DNA from: Anaerolineae bacterium
GTDB lineage: Bacteria > Chloroflexota > Anaerolineae > Promineifilales > Promineifilaceae
Assembly (NCBI GenBank): GCA_030425205.1
Contig: JAUIAP010000003.1
Span: 186,001-250,000 of the forward strand
Reading direction: 5' to 3'
DNA: 64,000 nt
This document shows positions 1 to 9,165 of the stretch, one piece after another. Made by a program: the position numbers and the translations under genes. The notes beneath the pieces were generated by a model that had not been told where the DNA came from, made no database searches, and worked only from the letters and a program-made list of their open reading frames with translations. Numbering within the stretch: the first letter of the stretch is position 1; every line of letters begins with the position of its first letter.

Positions 1-2
1 TA

Positions 3-122
3 TTACTTTCAATCGTTCTCCCAATTTTCACCAGCGTTCTGATTATGTCGGGCCGCACCAGTCGCGCTGAAGAAATTCGTCAAACAGTTTTCGTTCCTCA
101 AAATCAACGCATTTCTGCATAA
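3..122 (+). CDS. C-terminal end of an unidentified membrane protein (partial)
   Basis: An open frame enters from the left edge and ends at TAA 120-122 after 39 residues. It begins with a hydrophobic stretch (LLSIVLPIFTSVLIM), followed by SGRTSRAEEIRQ and a short polar tail, which looks like a last membrane helix with a positively charged cytoplasmic end. A strong hairpin with a T run follows 34 bases later, as expected at the end of a transcription unit. The family cannot be named from this fragment. Confidence 0.5.
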   Translation, partial: LLSIVLPIFTSVLIMSGRTSRAEEIRQTVFVPQNQRISA

Positions 123-156
123 TCTCCGCAATAAATCTCCAAAACCTAAAGAAATA

Positions 157-196
157 AAAAACGCGAGCAACCTGCATTGAAGGTGGCTCGCGTTTT
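157..196. terminator. Hairpin terminator with A and T flanks
   Basis: AAAACGCGAGC and its complement GCTCGCGTTTT form a long stem, one mismatch in fifteen pairs, around a loop of about ten bases. The right side runs into TTTT and the left side begins with AAAAA, so it could end transcripts from both directions. It sits just after the partial membrane protein gene on the left edge. Confidence 0.75.
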
Positions 197-330
197 GGCG
201 CGTCGTTGTGTCAACAATTGGACAAGCGTCGCTTGTCGCCACCTTCTTTGTATTAGGCAGGGGAGTATCCGACCCTCTGGTCGTGAACCTGCACTGTGTT
301 GGACGTGTTTTCTCGTTAGCATAAAACAAA
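197..330. other. Non-coding stretch with small palindromes
   Basis: The segment lies between two terminator hairpins and has no convincing reading frame. It contains the palindrome GACAAGCGTCGCTTGTC (221-237) and a short GACC/GGTC hairpin near 271-282. It may be a decayed extragenic repeat or a small RNA read leftward; nothing decides between these. Confidence 0.3.
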
Positions 331-352
331 AACGCGGGCGTAATGCCCGCGT
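320..352 (-). terminator. Leftward intrinsic terminator
   Basis: ACGCGGGC and GCCCGCGT form an 8-bp stem with a 5-base loop at 332-352. On the minus strand it is followed by a T-rich tract (complement of the A-rich 320-331). It probably closes the leftward smc-lipoprotein transcript, whose last stop codon is at 735. No convincing gene lies between 197 and 734. Confidence 0.65.
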
Positions 353-636
353 CCTTTCAAAATATCGACACTGATCAAGTGTGTGTCAAAAGGAGTTAGG
401 CGTGCCTGAAAAAAGTTTCTTCAATGCGGGAGGCGCGTGCAACGACAAAACAATCTGTCCAATCACTATGTGGTTGTAGGAAGATTACGGTATCTTTTTG
501 CATCACATTTACCCTAAAACTCTTATTAGAATTACCAGAAAGGAAAATAGCAAACTTGTGTTCGCTTGTCAACCCCCGATTTTGTTTATGGGAGAAATGG
601 GGTGTTGGGAAGCCGTGAGATAGGCGAGAAGTATTG

Positions 637-684
637 CGTGGTGCGTGGTGCGTAACGATCGCTGGATACGCACCACGCACCACG
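637..684. repeat. Inverted heptad repeat hairpin, unit GCGTGGT
   Basis: The left arm is built from tandem GCGTGGT units and the right arm is its exact complement: bases 637-654 pair with 667-684 without mismatch, leaving a 12-base loop. It lies 50 bases beyond the stop codon of the lipoprotein gene. There is no T run, so it is not a classical terminator. It shares its architecture, not its sequence, with the arrays near 9.1, 20.5, 21.1 and 24.2 kb. Confidence 0.8.
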
Positions 685-734
685 TTAGACTCTACGAAAT
701 CCAAAGCTACTAAAGCAATCCACGTTCCCACAGG

Positions 735-2435
735 TTATGCGTAATACTGAAGTGCGTAGAAGGCAAGGGAAAGCGTGTAGTCGAGCAGAATCAGCAGAAT
801 AAACCATGTCGAATGGACAACTTGACGGGCGCGCCGCATATAAACGAACCAAACGATCAAGCTACTGATTGTCAAAATGACTAACGGAACGATGTAGATC
901 AGCAGTTGGTAAACAGCGGGATCGAGCAACCCCATATTGGGAATGTAGCGCACAAGCGGGACGTCTCCGCGCAGTCCAAACCACATTTTAACGGCCTCAT
1001 AGATGACGACCCCGAGCAGAAACGCATTTTGCGCCCGAGTTTGAACGGTATCGCCTGAGACGAGGGCGACGACGAAAAAGAAGTAAAAGACGGGTGCTAG
1101 CAGCCACGGGAGGACGAGTGGAATTAGGCGAAATGCTTGTAATATTCGGCCGATTCCCCCCACACCGATCAGCCAATAATCGCGCATCGTCAAACTATCG
1201 GTCGCGGCACGCAGTTCGGGGTGTGTCGTGATGAGATAGACGGGCTTATCACCACGCTGCACATCGCTCCAGCCAAGATAGAGATTGTCTTGACGATCGG
1301 CCGAAATTGCCACCCCACCACTGTTTGCGCCTGTCCACGTCAATGCTTGATACCCAATGAGCGCACCAGCTTGAAAATAGGCGACGACTGGCTGAGAATA
1401 TTGCCGAGAGCGTGTCTGAAGTTGCAATGTTGTGGCGAAAATGGCTTCAGCGTGTTGTCCTTGGCGCGTCACGATACGACTATTTGTATCGACAAGTGCG
1501 CTAGCAAGGTTGGCATCCGCTAGTTGGGTGTAGGGATAGGTGGTGCTTTGGGCCGCCATGCGCGTTGGCGGGTAATCGCTTTGGATGGGGAGCGCGGTTG
1601 CGTCGCTGCTGATGAGATCAGTTGGGACGATAGTTGGAATTGCAAAGGTGGTGTAGAAAATTTGTGAAGATGAGTCATCGATCCAACTGACATAGGCATC
1701 GGTCTGATCGAGCGTGAGGTGAATCTGATCGGTGGTGATTGGGATACCGCGTGCGCTGCGTGGGCGCAGACGATTTGGCGGAAGCTGTGTGTAGGTGAGA
1801 TGGTCTTCATCTGACATCCAGACAATGTGCAGCGTCCCATCGACCGCCTCGTCAAAATCTGCGCTGTTGACATTTGACTGGGCAAAAATGGAATCACGTT
1901 CTCCAGATTGCCAAAATTCACCAAATAGCGTGTCGCTGTCGTCGAGCCAGAAGAGATAAAAACTATCCGCGTTTGCGTATTGGAGTCGATACCAGCGAAT
2001 GTCGCTATTTTCGGCCGAAACCAACCGTTCATCCTCAACCACGCCATCCCATCCAAACGTCACAATCCGCAAGACACGCCAACTGTCGATCTGCTCAATC
2101 CATGCGGCTGTCGCCATGTCATCTTGGGCGATCAATTGCAAGTCGCGCGGACTTTCCCCTTGCAGCGCGATGGGAAAGTTTGCCATCACTTGATTGTTAT
2201 TGTCGATTATTTGGATTTCGAGCGTTTCTGTCGCTTGCAAATTTCGGCCGAATGCAGCCAGCATCACCATGCTTCCATCTGCCCGCGCCGCTACCGCAAT
2301 CTCACCCGCACGTGTCGTCTCGCCCTGCAAGCTGGCCCGCCCCCACTCGTCGTAAACCTGCTGAGTGCGTTCTCGCGCACCACAGCCGATTAACAAGCCA
2401 AGCAGTAGCAAGAAAAGAAGCGGCCTTAATTGCAT
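735..2435 (-). CDS. Lipoprotein with extracytoplasmic sensor-like domain and four C-terminal membrane helices
   Basis: A secreted or surface protein of unknown function, 566 residues from the chosen start. That start puts a signal peptide (MQLRPLLFLLLLGLLIGC) in front of a lipobox cysteine (IGC-GA); two further in-frame ATG codons upstream would bury it behind a charged tail. The middle 400 residues are soluble and rich in short beta-like segments of the type ADGSMVMLAAF and NLYLGWSD, spaced as in repeated-blade proteins. The last 130 residues hold about four hydrophobic helices and end in ALQYYA. It lies 75 bases downstream of smc on the same strand and may share its transcript. I do not recognise the family. 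Confidence 0.8.
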   Translation of the reverse strand: MQLRPLLFLLLLGLLIGCGARERTQQVYDEWGRASLQGETTRAGEIAVAARADGSMVMLAAFGRNLQATETLEIQIIDNNNQVMANFPIALQGESPRDLQLIAQDDMATAAWIEQIDSWRVLRIVTFGWDGVVEDERLVSAENSDIRWYRLQYANADSFYLFWLDDSDTLFGEFWQSGERDSIFAQSNVNSADFDEAVDGTLHIVWMSDEDHLTYTQLPPNRLRPRSARGIPITTDQIHLTLDQTDAYVSWIDDSSSQIFYTTFAIPTIVPTDLISSDATALPIQSDYPPTRMAAQSTTYPYTQLADANLASALVDTNSRIVTRQGQHAEAIFATTLQLQTRSRQYSQPVVAYFQAGALIGYQALTWTGANSGGVAISADRQDNLYLGWSDVQRGDKPVYLITTHPELRAATDSLTMRDYWLIGVGGIGRILQAFRLIPLVLPWLLAPVFYFFFVVALVSGDTVQTRAQNAFLLGVVIYEAVKMWFGLRGDVPLVRYIPNMGLLDPAVYQLLIYIVPLVILTISSLIVWFVYMRRARQVVHSTWFILLILLDYTLSLAFYALQYYA

Positions 2436-2510
2436 CAGATAATTTTGCGGATTTTGTGGAAATTGACATCGTGGCATGAAGCGACCGCGCCGCCTCATGC
2501 CACGAACGAT

Positions 2511-5500
2511 TTAGACAAACTCTTCCGAGTTCACATAATCTTCAGGCTTGATCGACAACACTTGACTCGCGCTGTCCGTCCCCATGCTGATCCCGTAAAT
2601 CGTGTTGGCGGCTTGCACCGTTCCGCGATTGTGGGTGATGACGATGAATTGTGTTTGCATACCCAAATCACGCAAGACATCACGGAAGCGATTGATGTTC
2701 GCCTCGTCAAGTGCTGCGTCGACCTCATCCATCATGCAGAAGGGGGGTGGGGTCACTTTGAGCAGTGAGAAGATCAGCGCAGCCGCTGTCAATGACCGCT
2801 CCCCACCAGAGAGCAATGCGAGTCCCTGTGCGCGACGGCGCGGCAGTTGAGCGATGATGTCCACACCAGAAACAGTGAGATCGTCAGGGTCGGTGAGCGT
2901 GAGTTCGGCCGATCCGCCCCCAAACAACTGGGTAAACATCTCGCCAAAAATACCGTTAACACGCTCAACCGTCGCCGCGAATTCACGTGAGGTCAAGTCG
3001 TCAAGCTCCACAATCACATCACGCAACTGCTTTTCTGTCGCCAACAAATCTTCGATCTGATCGCTCAAAAAGTCGTAACGTTCTTGTGTCTCTTTGTATT
3101 CAGCCGGGGCATCGGGGTTGATTGCGCCCATACGCTGCATTTGCCCGCGTCGTTTTTGAATACTGCGATCAATCCCATCTGGCAATTCCGCCACATCAGG
3201 CAGCTCTTCAACGATTTCTTCAATGGGCAAGGGTGTTTGCACCGTCTCCGATTCATCATAGTCGAGCGCGACAATACCGAGATCTGCGCTGATCCGTTCA
3301 CGCAAGCTGTCGATGCGGTTTTCGACTTGATTGAGGCTAAGTCGTGCTTCGGTGTACTGCTCTTCTGTTTGATGCGCGCGTTTTTGATGCACGCTCAGAT
3401 CAGCCTCCACGTCAGATAGCTCGCCGCGAATCTTCTGCTGGATGTTGCGCAACGGTTCGACCTCGCTCGCCAATGTCTCCATGCGATCACGCAGCATGGT
3501 CAGCTTCGATTGAGCCGTTTCAAGATCAATTTCCGCCTGCTGATTGCGTAATGACGCCAACCGTTGCCGTTGGCGACTCAGCCGGTTCTCGACCTGATTG
3601 AGCGTCGCACGCCGACTGTCGGTGACGGCACGCCGACCATCGACAATAGTTTGCGTGGCGGAAACTTGCTGTTGCCGCTGATAGCGTTGTTGTTGTGCTT
3701 CCCCGACGGGCATCTCTTGCAGCACGTCACGTGCCGATTGCAACGCTGTCTCGACCTCGCCGATAGAGCTATTGCGCTCAGCGCGCGACTTTTCGAGTTC
3801 GGCAATCCGTTTTTGCAGACGCGCGATGTCGCTGGTGTGGGAATCGCGCTGTCGTTTTAGAAACCGCTGCTGCTGTTGCACACGGTCACGGTCGCGCTGT
3901 AACTTTTGATATTGCTGGTTGAGTTTGTCGGCCTCTGCTTGCAGCTTGCGATCTTTGTTATTGAGTTTATCGGCCGATTTCTGTTTTTCATTCGTCGCCG
4001 CGAGATTTTCCTGCACCGTCTGTTGTGCCGTTGCCAGCTCAGCCTGTTTGGCGTGGACGGCTTTTTCGGCCGATTCGATCTCCTGTTTCTGAGCCAACAA
4101 ATTATCCGTCGGTCGCTGCTCGACGATACCACCCGCATGGATGACGGCGCCGTTGCCACCAATCACGGTCAATCCCGCGGGCAACGCCAACGAAACTTCA
4201 TACGCTTCCCCATCGTTCACGACGTAAACAAAATCACCCAGCAGAATATCGGTCACAGCCTTATTCTTGCTCTTGATCACCTCATGTAACCACCGCGCAT
4301 TTTCAGGCAATGTTTGCACGTGCGATTGATGGTTGCGTGTCGTTTCTTTGGTCACAAAGGCTGTTAATGGTGTGCTGGGATTATTGGCTAGGAGCTTAAA
4401 CAGCGCGTCTGTGTCATCGAGAATCAACGTGTTGAGTCGCAGTTGCAAGGCTGCCTCTAGCGCGGCATGGTAACCATTTTCGGCCGAAACTAACCCTGCG
4501 AGACGCTCAAACTTTCCCTTGATATTCGTTTTGCGTGCTTGAACCTGTTGTAATGTCTCGAAGCGCGCCTCTAATTTGGCGACTTCTTTACTGACCCCAT
4601 TGGCTGACCGCGCTAAGTCGCCCTGTTGGCGGCGTAGCTCCTTCAACTCGCGCAACGCCAATTTGCGCTCCTCATCAAGCTCCCTGCGCTTATCTTGTAA
4701 CGCTTTTTGTGCCGTCTGCACCTCGCCCATTTCAGCTTTGAGTGCATCCGCTTGTTGATTGAGTTTGTCAATTTCGGCCGAATCAAACGTCTCTTTTTCG
4801 CGTGCGGCCAACTGCTCACACAATTGCGTCAACTGTCCATCTGCTTGGGATAAAAATTGCTGCGTCTCCCATAGCTGACGCTCTAGCTGCTTGACCGTTG
4901 CCCGTTGTGCATCAATTTCAGCCTGTTGTGCCTTGAACGACTTCTCAAAACTGACCAGTTCAGCGCGTTCATTGTTAAGCTGTTGCTGAACTTCAAAGAG
5001 TGCCTCAGTTGCGGCCGCCAGCTCTTTCTGTGCCGCGACCTGCTGCGCCTCAAGATCGGGCAGCTCATCGTTAATCTCCGCCAGTTGGCGCGTGACTAGC
5101 GTTTGACGCTCGGTCAAGATGGCTACCTGCCGTCGGGCATGTTCAAACTGTTCGCGCAAGCCTTCACGCTCGGTCTCTTTTTGCTGAATCTGGCCGCGAT
5201 AGTGATTTAAGCGACGGCGTGCCTCTTCGATCTGCTCCTGCAAATAGATCAGTTGGCGCCGCGCTTCTTTCCACTGTTTTTCGGCCGATTGCGCCCGCTC
5301 ACGCGCGCCGACAACCCCTTCATGGGTCACGCGCCACTGATAGCCATACCAAACGCGCAGCAGCTCATGCAGGTCATTTGCCAACGTTTCATAGCTTTCT
5401 GCACGGGTTGCCTGTCGTTTTAGCGAGCGCAGACGCGGCTCAATTTCTGCCAGCACATCGTTTACCCGCTCGATATTGCGCTGGGTTTCCTGCAAGCGGC

Positions 5501-6035
5501 GTAGGGTTTGAGCGCGGCGATCTTTGTAGTGGCTGATGCCCGCTGCCTCTTCAAACAATGCCCGTCGCTCTTCCGCCTTTAACGAAAGTGCGCGATCGAC
5601 CAGCCCCTGCCCGATCATCGTGTAGGTGCGTTGGGCGAGGCCGCTCGTCGCCAGCAGATCGCGGATGTCGCGCAAGCGGACACGTGAGCCATTTAGGTAG
5701 TATTCGTTTTCGCCTGATCGATACGCTTTTCGGCCGATTTCGACCTCGGCATAATCGATTGGCAACCAACCATCACGATTATCAAGCGTCAAAATGGCGT
5801 TCGCCATCCCTGCACGTGGCTTGGTCGGACTGCCCGCAAAAATCATGTCGGTCGTCTTCTTCCCACGCAATTCGCTCGACCGCTGCTCACCCAACACCCA
5901 GCGCACAGCATCCGCAATGTTGCTTTTTCCACTACCATTCGGCCCCACAACGGCCGTAATACCCTCGTCAAACAAGAACTCCGTCTTGTTGGCGAATGTT
6001 TTGTATCCCTGAAGTTGTAATTTCTTTAGTCGCAT
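2511..6035 (-). CDS. smc: Chromosome segregation protein SMC
   Basis: Structural maintenance of chromosomes ATPase, which with ScpA and ScpB loops and organises nucleoid DNA. It has 1,174 residues from the chosen start, the usual length. Order of parts: N-terminal ATPase half with Walker A GPNGSGKSN; a long Gln/Glu/Arg-rich coiled coil (about 160-500); the hinge (about 510-660, with the glycine-rich GGNGAVIHAGG); the returning coiled coil; and the C-terminal half with signature LLSGGERSLTA and Walker B/D-loop MMDEVDAALDE. An in-frame ATG lies 18 bases upstream, but MRLKKLQLQGYKTF is the normal family N-terminus. Seven WTCGGCCGAW copies fall inside. scpA and scpB are not in the window. Confidence 0.97.
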   Translation of the reverse strand: MRLKKLQLQGYKTFANKTEFLFDEGITAVVGPNGSGKSNIADAVRWVLGEQRSSELRGKKTTDMIFAGSPTKPRAGMANAILTLDNRDGWLPIDYAEVEIGRKAYRSGENEYYLNGSRVRLRDIRDLLATSGLAQRTYTMIGQGLVDRALSLKAEERRALFEEAAGISHYKDRRAQTLRRLQETQRNIERVNDVLAEIEPRLRSLKRQATRAESYETLANDLHELLRVWYGYQWRVTHEGVVGARERAQSAEKQWKEARRQLIYLQEQIEEARRRLNHYRGQIQQKETEREGLREQFEHARRQVAILTERQTLVTRQLAEINDELPDLEAQQVAAQKELAAATEALFEVQQQLNNERAELVSFEKSFKAQQAEIDAQRATVKQLERQLWETQQFLSQADGQLTQLCEQLAAREKETFDSAEIDKLNQQADALKAEMGEVQTAQKALQDKRRELDEERKLALRELKELRRQQGDLARSANGVSKEVAKLEARFETLQQVQARKTNIKGKFERLAGLVSAENGYHAALEAALQLRLNTLILDDTDALFKLLANNPSTPLTAFVTKETTRNHQSHVQTLPENARWLHEVIKSKNKAVTDILLGDFVYVVNDGEAYEVSLALPAGLTVIGGNGAVIHAGGIVEQRPTDNLLAQKQEIESAEKAVHAKQAELATAQQTVQENLAATNEKQKSADKLNNKDRKLQAEADKLNQQYQKLQRDRDRVQQQQRFLKRQRDSHTSDIARLQKRIAELEKSRAERNSSIGEVETALQSARDVLQEMPVGEAQQQRYQRQQQVSATQTIVDGRRAVTDSRRATLNQVENRLSRQRQRLASLRNQQAEIDLETAQSKLTMLRDRMETLASEVEPLRNIQQKIRGELSDVEADLSVHQKRAHQTEEQYTEARLSLNQVENRIDSLRERISADLGIVALDYDESETVQTPLPIEEIVEELPDVAELPDGIDRSIQKRRGQMQRMGAINPDAPAEYKETQERYDFLSDQIEDLLATEKQLRDVIVELDDLTSREFAATVERVNGIFGEMFTQLFGGGSAELTLTDPDDLTVSGVDIIAQLPRRRAQGLALLSGGERSLTAAALIFSLLKVTPPPFCMMDEVDAALDEANINRFRDVLRDLGMQTQFIVITHNRGTVQAANTIYGISMGTDSASQVLSIKPEDYVNSEEFV

Positions 6036-6203
6036 AGGTTGATCAAGTATCACGCAATCTCAAACGATAACTTTATCTAGCAATAGACGTAATGGCAAAG
6101 AGTTTATGATGATTTATAGACGATAATCACACATATGTTCTTTTCGGTTTGTTGAGAATTTGTCTGGAACGAGAAATATGGGGTGGCTGCCCATCTGTTG
6201 CGA

Positions 6204-6815
6204 TTAGCCTAAATGACGCGCTGCCCAATAGAGACGATAGATCATGCCGCCCATAATCATGCCCGCCATCATCAGAAAGAGAATCGGCGCGTAGCGTGGT
6301 AACAGGGCAAATAGACTAAAAAAGATAATCGTCTCTGTGCCGGCGACAAGACCGCGCGGCATGGTGATGGTCGTCGTTTCTCCGCGTGTTTTCGCGCCAC
6401 GATCGCGCTTTTCCAGAATAGCGGAAAGGTACATCCATGAGGCTGCGTTGACATAAAAGGTTGCCAGCAACACAATCAAGGTCAACCAGTTGAATTCGCT
6501 AAATGGCTGCCCTAGAATTACGCCAATTGGCAGCGCGATGTAGGCAACATGGTCACACATGATATCCACATACCCGCCCAGATCGCTCTGCAACTCGTTT
6601 TCACGCGCCACAATTCCATCTAACCCGTCGAAAATACGGTTGAGCCACCACAACACCGCTCCAATCAAAAATAAGCCTTCATACAATGCGCCAAACATCA
6701 GCAGCGCGATGAATAGACCTGTTACCGAAAGCTGAATAGGTGACAGAAAGGAGACATAACGAGCCATTGGGGTCATCAGACTGTTCTTGACGTGTCGCAT
6801 CGGTTCATCGAACAT
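6204..6815 (-). CDS. CDP-alcohol phosphatidyltransferase family protein
   Basis: Integral membrane enzyme of the family that transfers a phosphatidyl group from a CDP-alcohol to an alcohol such as glycerol phosphate or inositol phosphate. The signature DG-x2-AR-x8-G-x3-D-x3-D is complete (DGIVAR ... GGYVDIMCD, about residues 64-86), so the metal- and CDP-binding aspartates are present. Length 203 residues with about six hydrophobic segments, normal for the family. The acceptor cannot be told from sequence; the protein is not a clear PgsA match. It is separated from smc by about 170 bases and from the SDR gene by 71, all on the same strand. Confidence 0.85.
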   Translation of the reverse strand: MFDEPMRHVKNSLMTPMARYVSFLSPIQLSVTGLFIALLMFGALYEGLFLIGAVLWWLNRIFDGLDGIVARENELQSDLGGYVDIMCDHVAYIALPIGVILGQPFSEFNWLTLIVLLATFYVNAASWMYLSAILEKRDRGAKTRGETTTITMPRGLVAGTETIIFFSLFALLPRYAPILFLMMAGMIMGGMIYRLYWAARHLG

Positions 6816-6886
6816 GGCAGATTGGCAGTTTACAGCGGTGTGAAAAGCGATTAACCGTGAGAAACGGTTGTTGGCCGTTTTCCACG

Positions 6887-8398
6887 CTACTGTTTACTGG
6901 GTAATGGGAACTTGTCTAGCAGCGCGCGTTTCATCGCTTTCTCGGCTAAACGTGGTGCGATTCGGCCGAAAATTGCAAACCCCTTCGCCGCCGCGCCCGG
7001 CATTAATTCGCGTTTGTGATCCTGCTGTGCGTCGAAAATTTTGTCGGCCAACACGTCTGGTGACATGCGACTCGCCTCGCGGCTGTTGTCGGGGCTATAG
7101 CGACGGGCGTGGGCCGTGCGGACAGGGCCGGGATAGACGGTTAAGACATGCTGTTGTGGCCAGCGGGCGACACGCAAACAGCGGGCGTAATGGGCAAGGC
7201 CATCTTTGCTGGCTGCATAAACGCTTGCGCTAGGATAACTGACAAATTTAGAAAGAGAGGAGATAAAGACGAATGACCCACCCGCATTGAGTTTGTCGAG
7301 GCGAAGGATTTCGGCCGAAATCTGCATAGGCGCAACCAAATTCAAGGCGATCACGGCGGCCTGTTTGTCCACATCGCTGTGAATAAAATGCCCCGTGTTG
7401 CTAATGCCCGCATTGTGAATCAGCACGTCAATCGGGGGCAGGGCGGCAATCCACGAGAGATCTTGGGTTAAATCGGCCGAAATAAAGTTCGCGTCTGTCC
7501 CTAATGCCCGCAGCTCCGCTTCTGTCTCGGCCGCCCGTGCTGCATCGACGTCGATCCCCGTCACACAGAAGCCCGCCTTCGCATAGCGAAATGCCAACGC
7601 GCGCCCAATCCCGTCGGCCGCACCCGTAATCACCACATGCAATCGGGCTGTATCTTGAGCTATCAGTTTGCGCCGCTTGCTGCCCAATCCCCATTCAACA
7701 AACCGCTGATTTGTATGGGCGAAATTACGCACCATTGCGTTAACCGTGCCAATTGTCACCGTGCGGCGGTTGGTCGCAATGGCATCCACAATCCGCTTGG
7801 CAACTTTTTCGGCCGCTGGAAAGCGTCGATATTGCTTTTCATCCATCCCGACTTTGGAATGCATGCCCGTCTTTGTCGCCCCCGGATGTATCACCTGTAC
7901 AGCCACTTGTCCCGCCAGCTCCACGCGCAAACTGCGTGCAAATCCGTCTAACGCTGCTTTAGAGGCGGTGTATGTCGCGTACTTCGTAACGGGCAGCGCG
8001 GAGGCGACCGAGCTAATAAAGACAACTTTACCGCCTTGCAACAGGGGAAATAGCGCATGGGTCAGCCGCATCGGAGCAGTCAAATTGACGGCCAGTAGAT
8101 TTTGAATCGATTCGGCCGATTGTTCCCCAATGGCCCCAACATACCCAACGCCCGCATTTTGAATCAGTAGATCGAGCTTGCTGACCATCTGCGTTTGTAA
8201 GAATAGCGTGACACGCTCGACACAATCGAGCTGTGAGAGATCGGCTTGACAGTAATTCTCAGCGGAGAAGAGCGAATCGCTAAGATCGGCAAGCGGTTTT
8301 CGGCCGATCAGAATCAACCGCGCCCCCTGCGCCGCATATATTCGCGCCATCGCTAAGCCAATACCGTCTGTCGCGCCCGTGATCAAAATAGTTTGCAT
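6887..8398 (-). CDS. Fusion of two short-chain dehydrogenase/reductase domains
   Basis: One 503-residue chain carrying two complete classical SDR domains (about 1-235 and 253-475). Domain 1 has the cofactor loop TGATDGIG, the NAG motif (QNAGVG), a serine in ISSVAS and the catalytic YTASK. Domain 2 repeats the set: TGAADGIG, HNAGIS, ISSLS, YAASK. Both Tyr-x3-Lys pairs are intact, so both halves could be active oxidoreductases. Substrates are unknown. Single SDRs are about 250 residues, so the double length is the unusual feature. There is no internal stop or frameshift. The C-terminal tail (IFGRIAPRLAEKAMKRALL) is amphipathic and may touch the membrane. Confidence 0.9.
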   Translation of the reverse strand: MQTILITGATDGIGLAMARIYAAQGARLILIGRKPLADLSDSLFSAENYCQADLSQLDCVERVTLFLQTQMVSKLDLLIQNAGVGYVGAIGEQSAESIQNLLAVNLTAPMRLTHALFPLLQGGKVVFISSVASALPVTKYATYTASKAALDGFARSLRVELAGQVAVQVIHPGATKTGMHSKVGMDEKQYRRFPAAEKVAKRIVDAIATNRRTVTIGTVNAMVRNFAHTNQRFVEWGLGSKRRKLIAQDTARLHVVITGAADGIGRALAFRYAKAGFCVTGIDVDAARAAETEAELRALGTDANFISADLTQDLSWIAALPPIDVLIHNAGISNTGHFIHSDVDKQAAVIALNLVAPMQISAEILRLDKLNAGGSFVFISSLSKFVSYPSASVYAASKDGLAHYARCLRVARWPQQHVLTVYPGPVRTAHARRYSPDNSREASRMSPDVLADKIFDAQQDHKRELMPGAAAKGFAIFGRIAPRLAEKAMKRALLDKFPLPSKQ

Positions 8399-8522
8399 AT
8401 GTTGTTGATCCTAATTGGAATGTCTCGAAAAAGATGTGACGTAGCGTACAGTTGAAATCAGTCGTCAGTAGAACAATTGTTGTCAGGCATTCAGTACAGC
8501 GTAAAGTAAATTTTATGGCGTT

Positions 8523-8590
8523 GTCATTCCCATGTAGGTGGGAATCTTGTCTTAGAAAAGAATGGATACCTGCCTTCGCAGGTATGACAG
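8523..8590. repeat. Extragenic palindrome pair, GTCATTCC family (copy a)
   Basis: GTCATTCCCATGTAGGTGGGAATC (in two arms) and, 14 bases on, an inverted second copy ending in AGGTATGACAG. Each is a small hairpin and together they make a larger inverted pair. The same family occurs at 14986, 17538, 52779 and 57005. It is in the 335-base gap upstream of the double-SDR gene, which otherwise holds only the rhodanese terminator. Confidence 0.75.
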
Positions 8591-8694
8591 GACTTACTTT
8601 ACCCTGTATTCAGCCGATCTGGTATTTCAGTGTCGCACTCAAATTGGTACAGATCAATCGTGACGACAAGTGATGATGTAAATTATAAGCCCTG

Positions 8695-8726
8695 AAAAAC
8701 CGAGTTTCTGCCAGAACTCGGTTTTT
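8695..8726 (-). terminator. Intrinsic terminator of the rhodanese gene
   Basis: AAAAACCGAGTT and AACTCGGTTTTT pair perfectly over 12 bp around an 8-base loop. It lies eight bases beyond the stop codon of the leftward rhodanese gene; the symmetric A/T ends make it potentially bidirectional. Confidence 0.85.
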
Positions 8727-8733
8727 GAACTTC

Positions 8734-9090
8734 CTAATAGGTTGGAACATCGGGATCGACCGTCATCGACCAAGCATGAATGCCGCCGTTCAGATTGATC
8801 GCATTCTCATATCCCTGTTGGCGCAACCATGCCGTTACCTGTGCGCTGCGTCCCCCATGATGGCACATAACGACGATTTCAGCCGCTTGATCAGCACGCA
8901 CCGCGTCGGGAAGGGCGGTCGCGCCTTGCTCGGCCAGTATGCTCAATGGTGCTGGAATTGCCGCTTCTACAGACGCGATCTCAAGCTCAAACGGTTCGCG
9001 CACATCAAGCAGAATAAAGTCATCACTATTTTCAATCTTTTCGGCGACTTGATCGGCCGAAATTTCAGGTACTCCAAATGGGTTTGCCAT
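8734..9090 (-). CDS. Single-domain rhodanese (sulfurtransferase) protein
   Basis: Small cytoplasmic sulfurtransferase-type protein of 118 residues, one rhodanese domain. The family signature LLDVREPFEL is at about residues 27-36 and the active-site loop CHHGGRS starts at Cys76, giving a six-residue catalytic loop as in GlpE-like enzymes. It ends with the usual LNGGIHAW helix cap. It transfers sulfur from thiosulfate or a persulfide, but the physiological donor is not apparent. It is a separate unit: its own terminator lies downstream and a heptad-repeat hairpin separates it from the gene upstream. Confidence 0.9.
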   Translation of the reverse strand: MANPFGVPEISADQVAEKIENSDDFILLDVREPFELEIASVEAAIPAPLSILAEQGATALPDAVRADQAAEIVVMCHHGGRSAQVTAWLRQQGYENAINLNGGIHAWSMTVDPDVPTY

Positions 9091-9101
9091 CGTTCATTCT
9101 C

Positions 9102-9157
9102 AATTGCGAATTACGATTTACGACATACGCTGGCAAAGCGTAAATTCAAAATCGTAA
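9102..9157. repeat. Inverted heptad repeat hairpin, unit AATTACG
   Basis: Four consecutive seven-base units read AATTGCG, AATTACG, ATTTACG, ACATACG (9102-9129). After a short loop come complementary heptads such as CGTAAAT and CGTAACC (about 9139-9157). The copies are imperfect. It lies between the start of the rhodanese gene and the stop of the DUF423 gene. Confidence 0.65.
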
Positions 9158-9165
9158 CCCATAGT

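Noticed and set aside
197..330. tRNA-like or ncRNA segment between terminators
   Set aside because: Short stems only; no full cloverleaf and no conserved motif, so it is listed only as a low-confidence non-coding stretch.
396..731. Leftward frame of 111 codons near the left edge
   Set aside because: Composition is unlike a protein, it covers the GCGTGGT hairpin, and it has no ribosome site.
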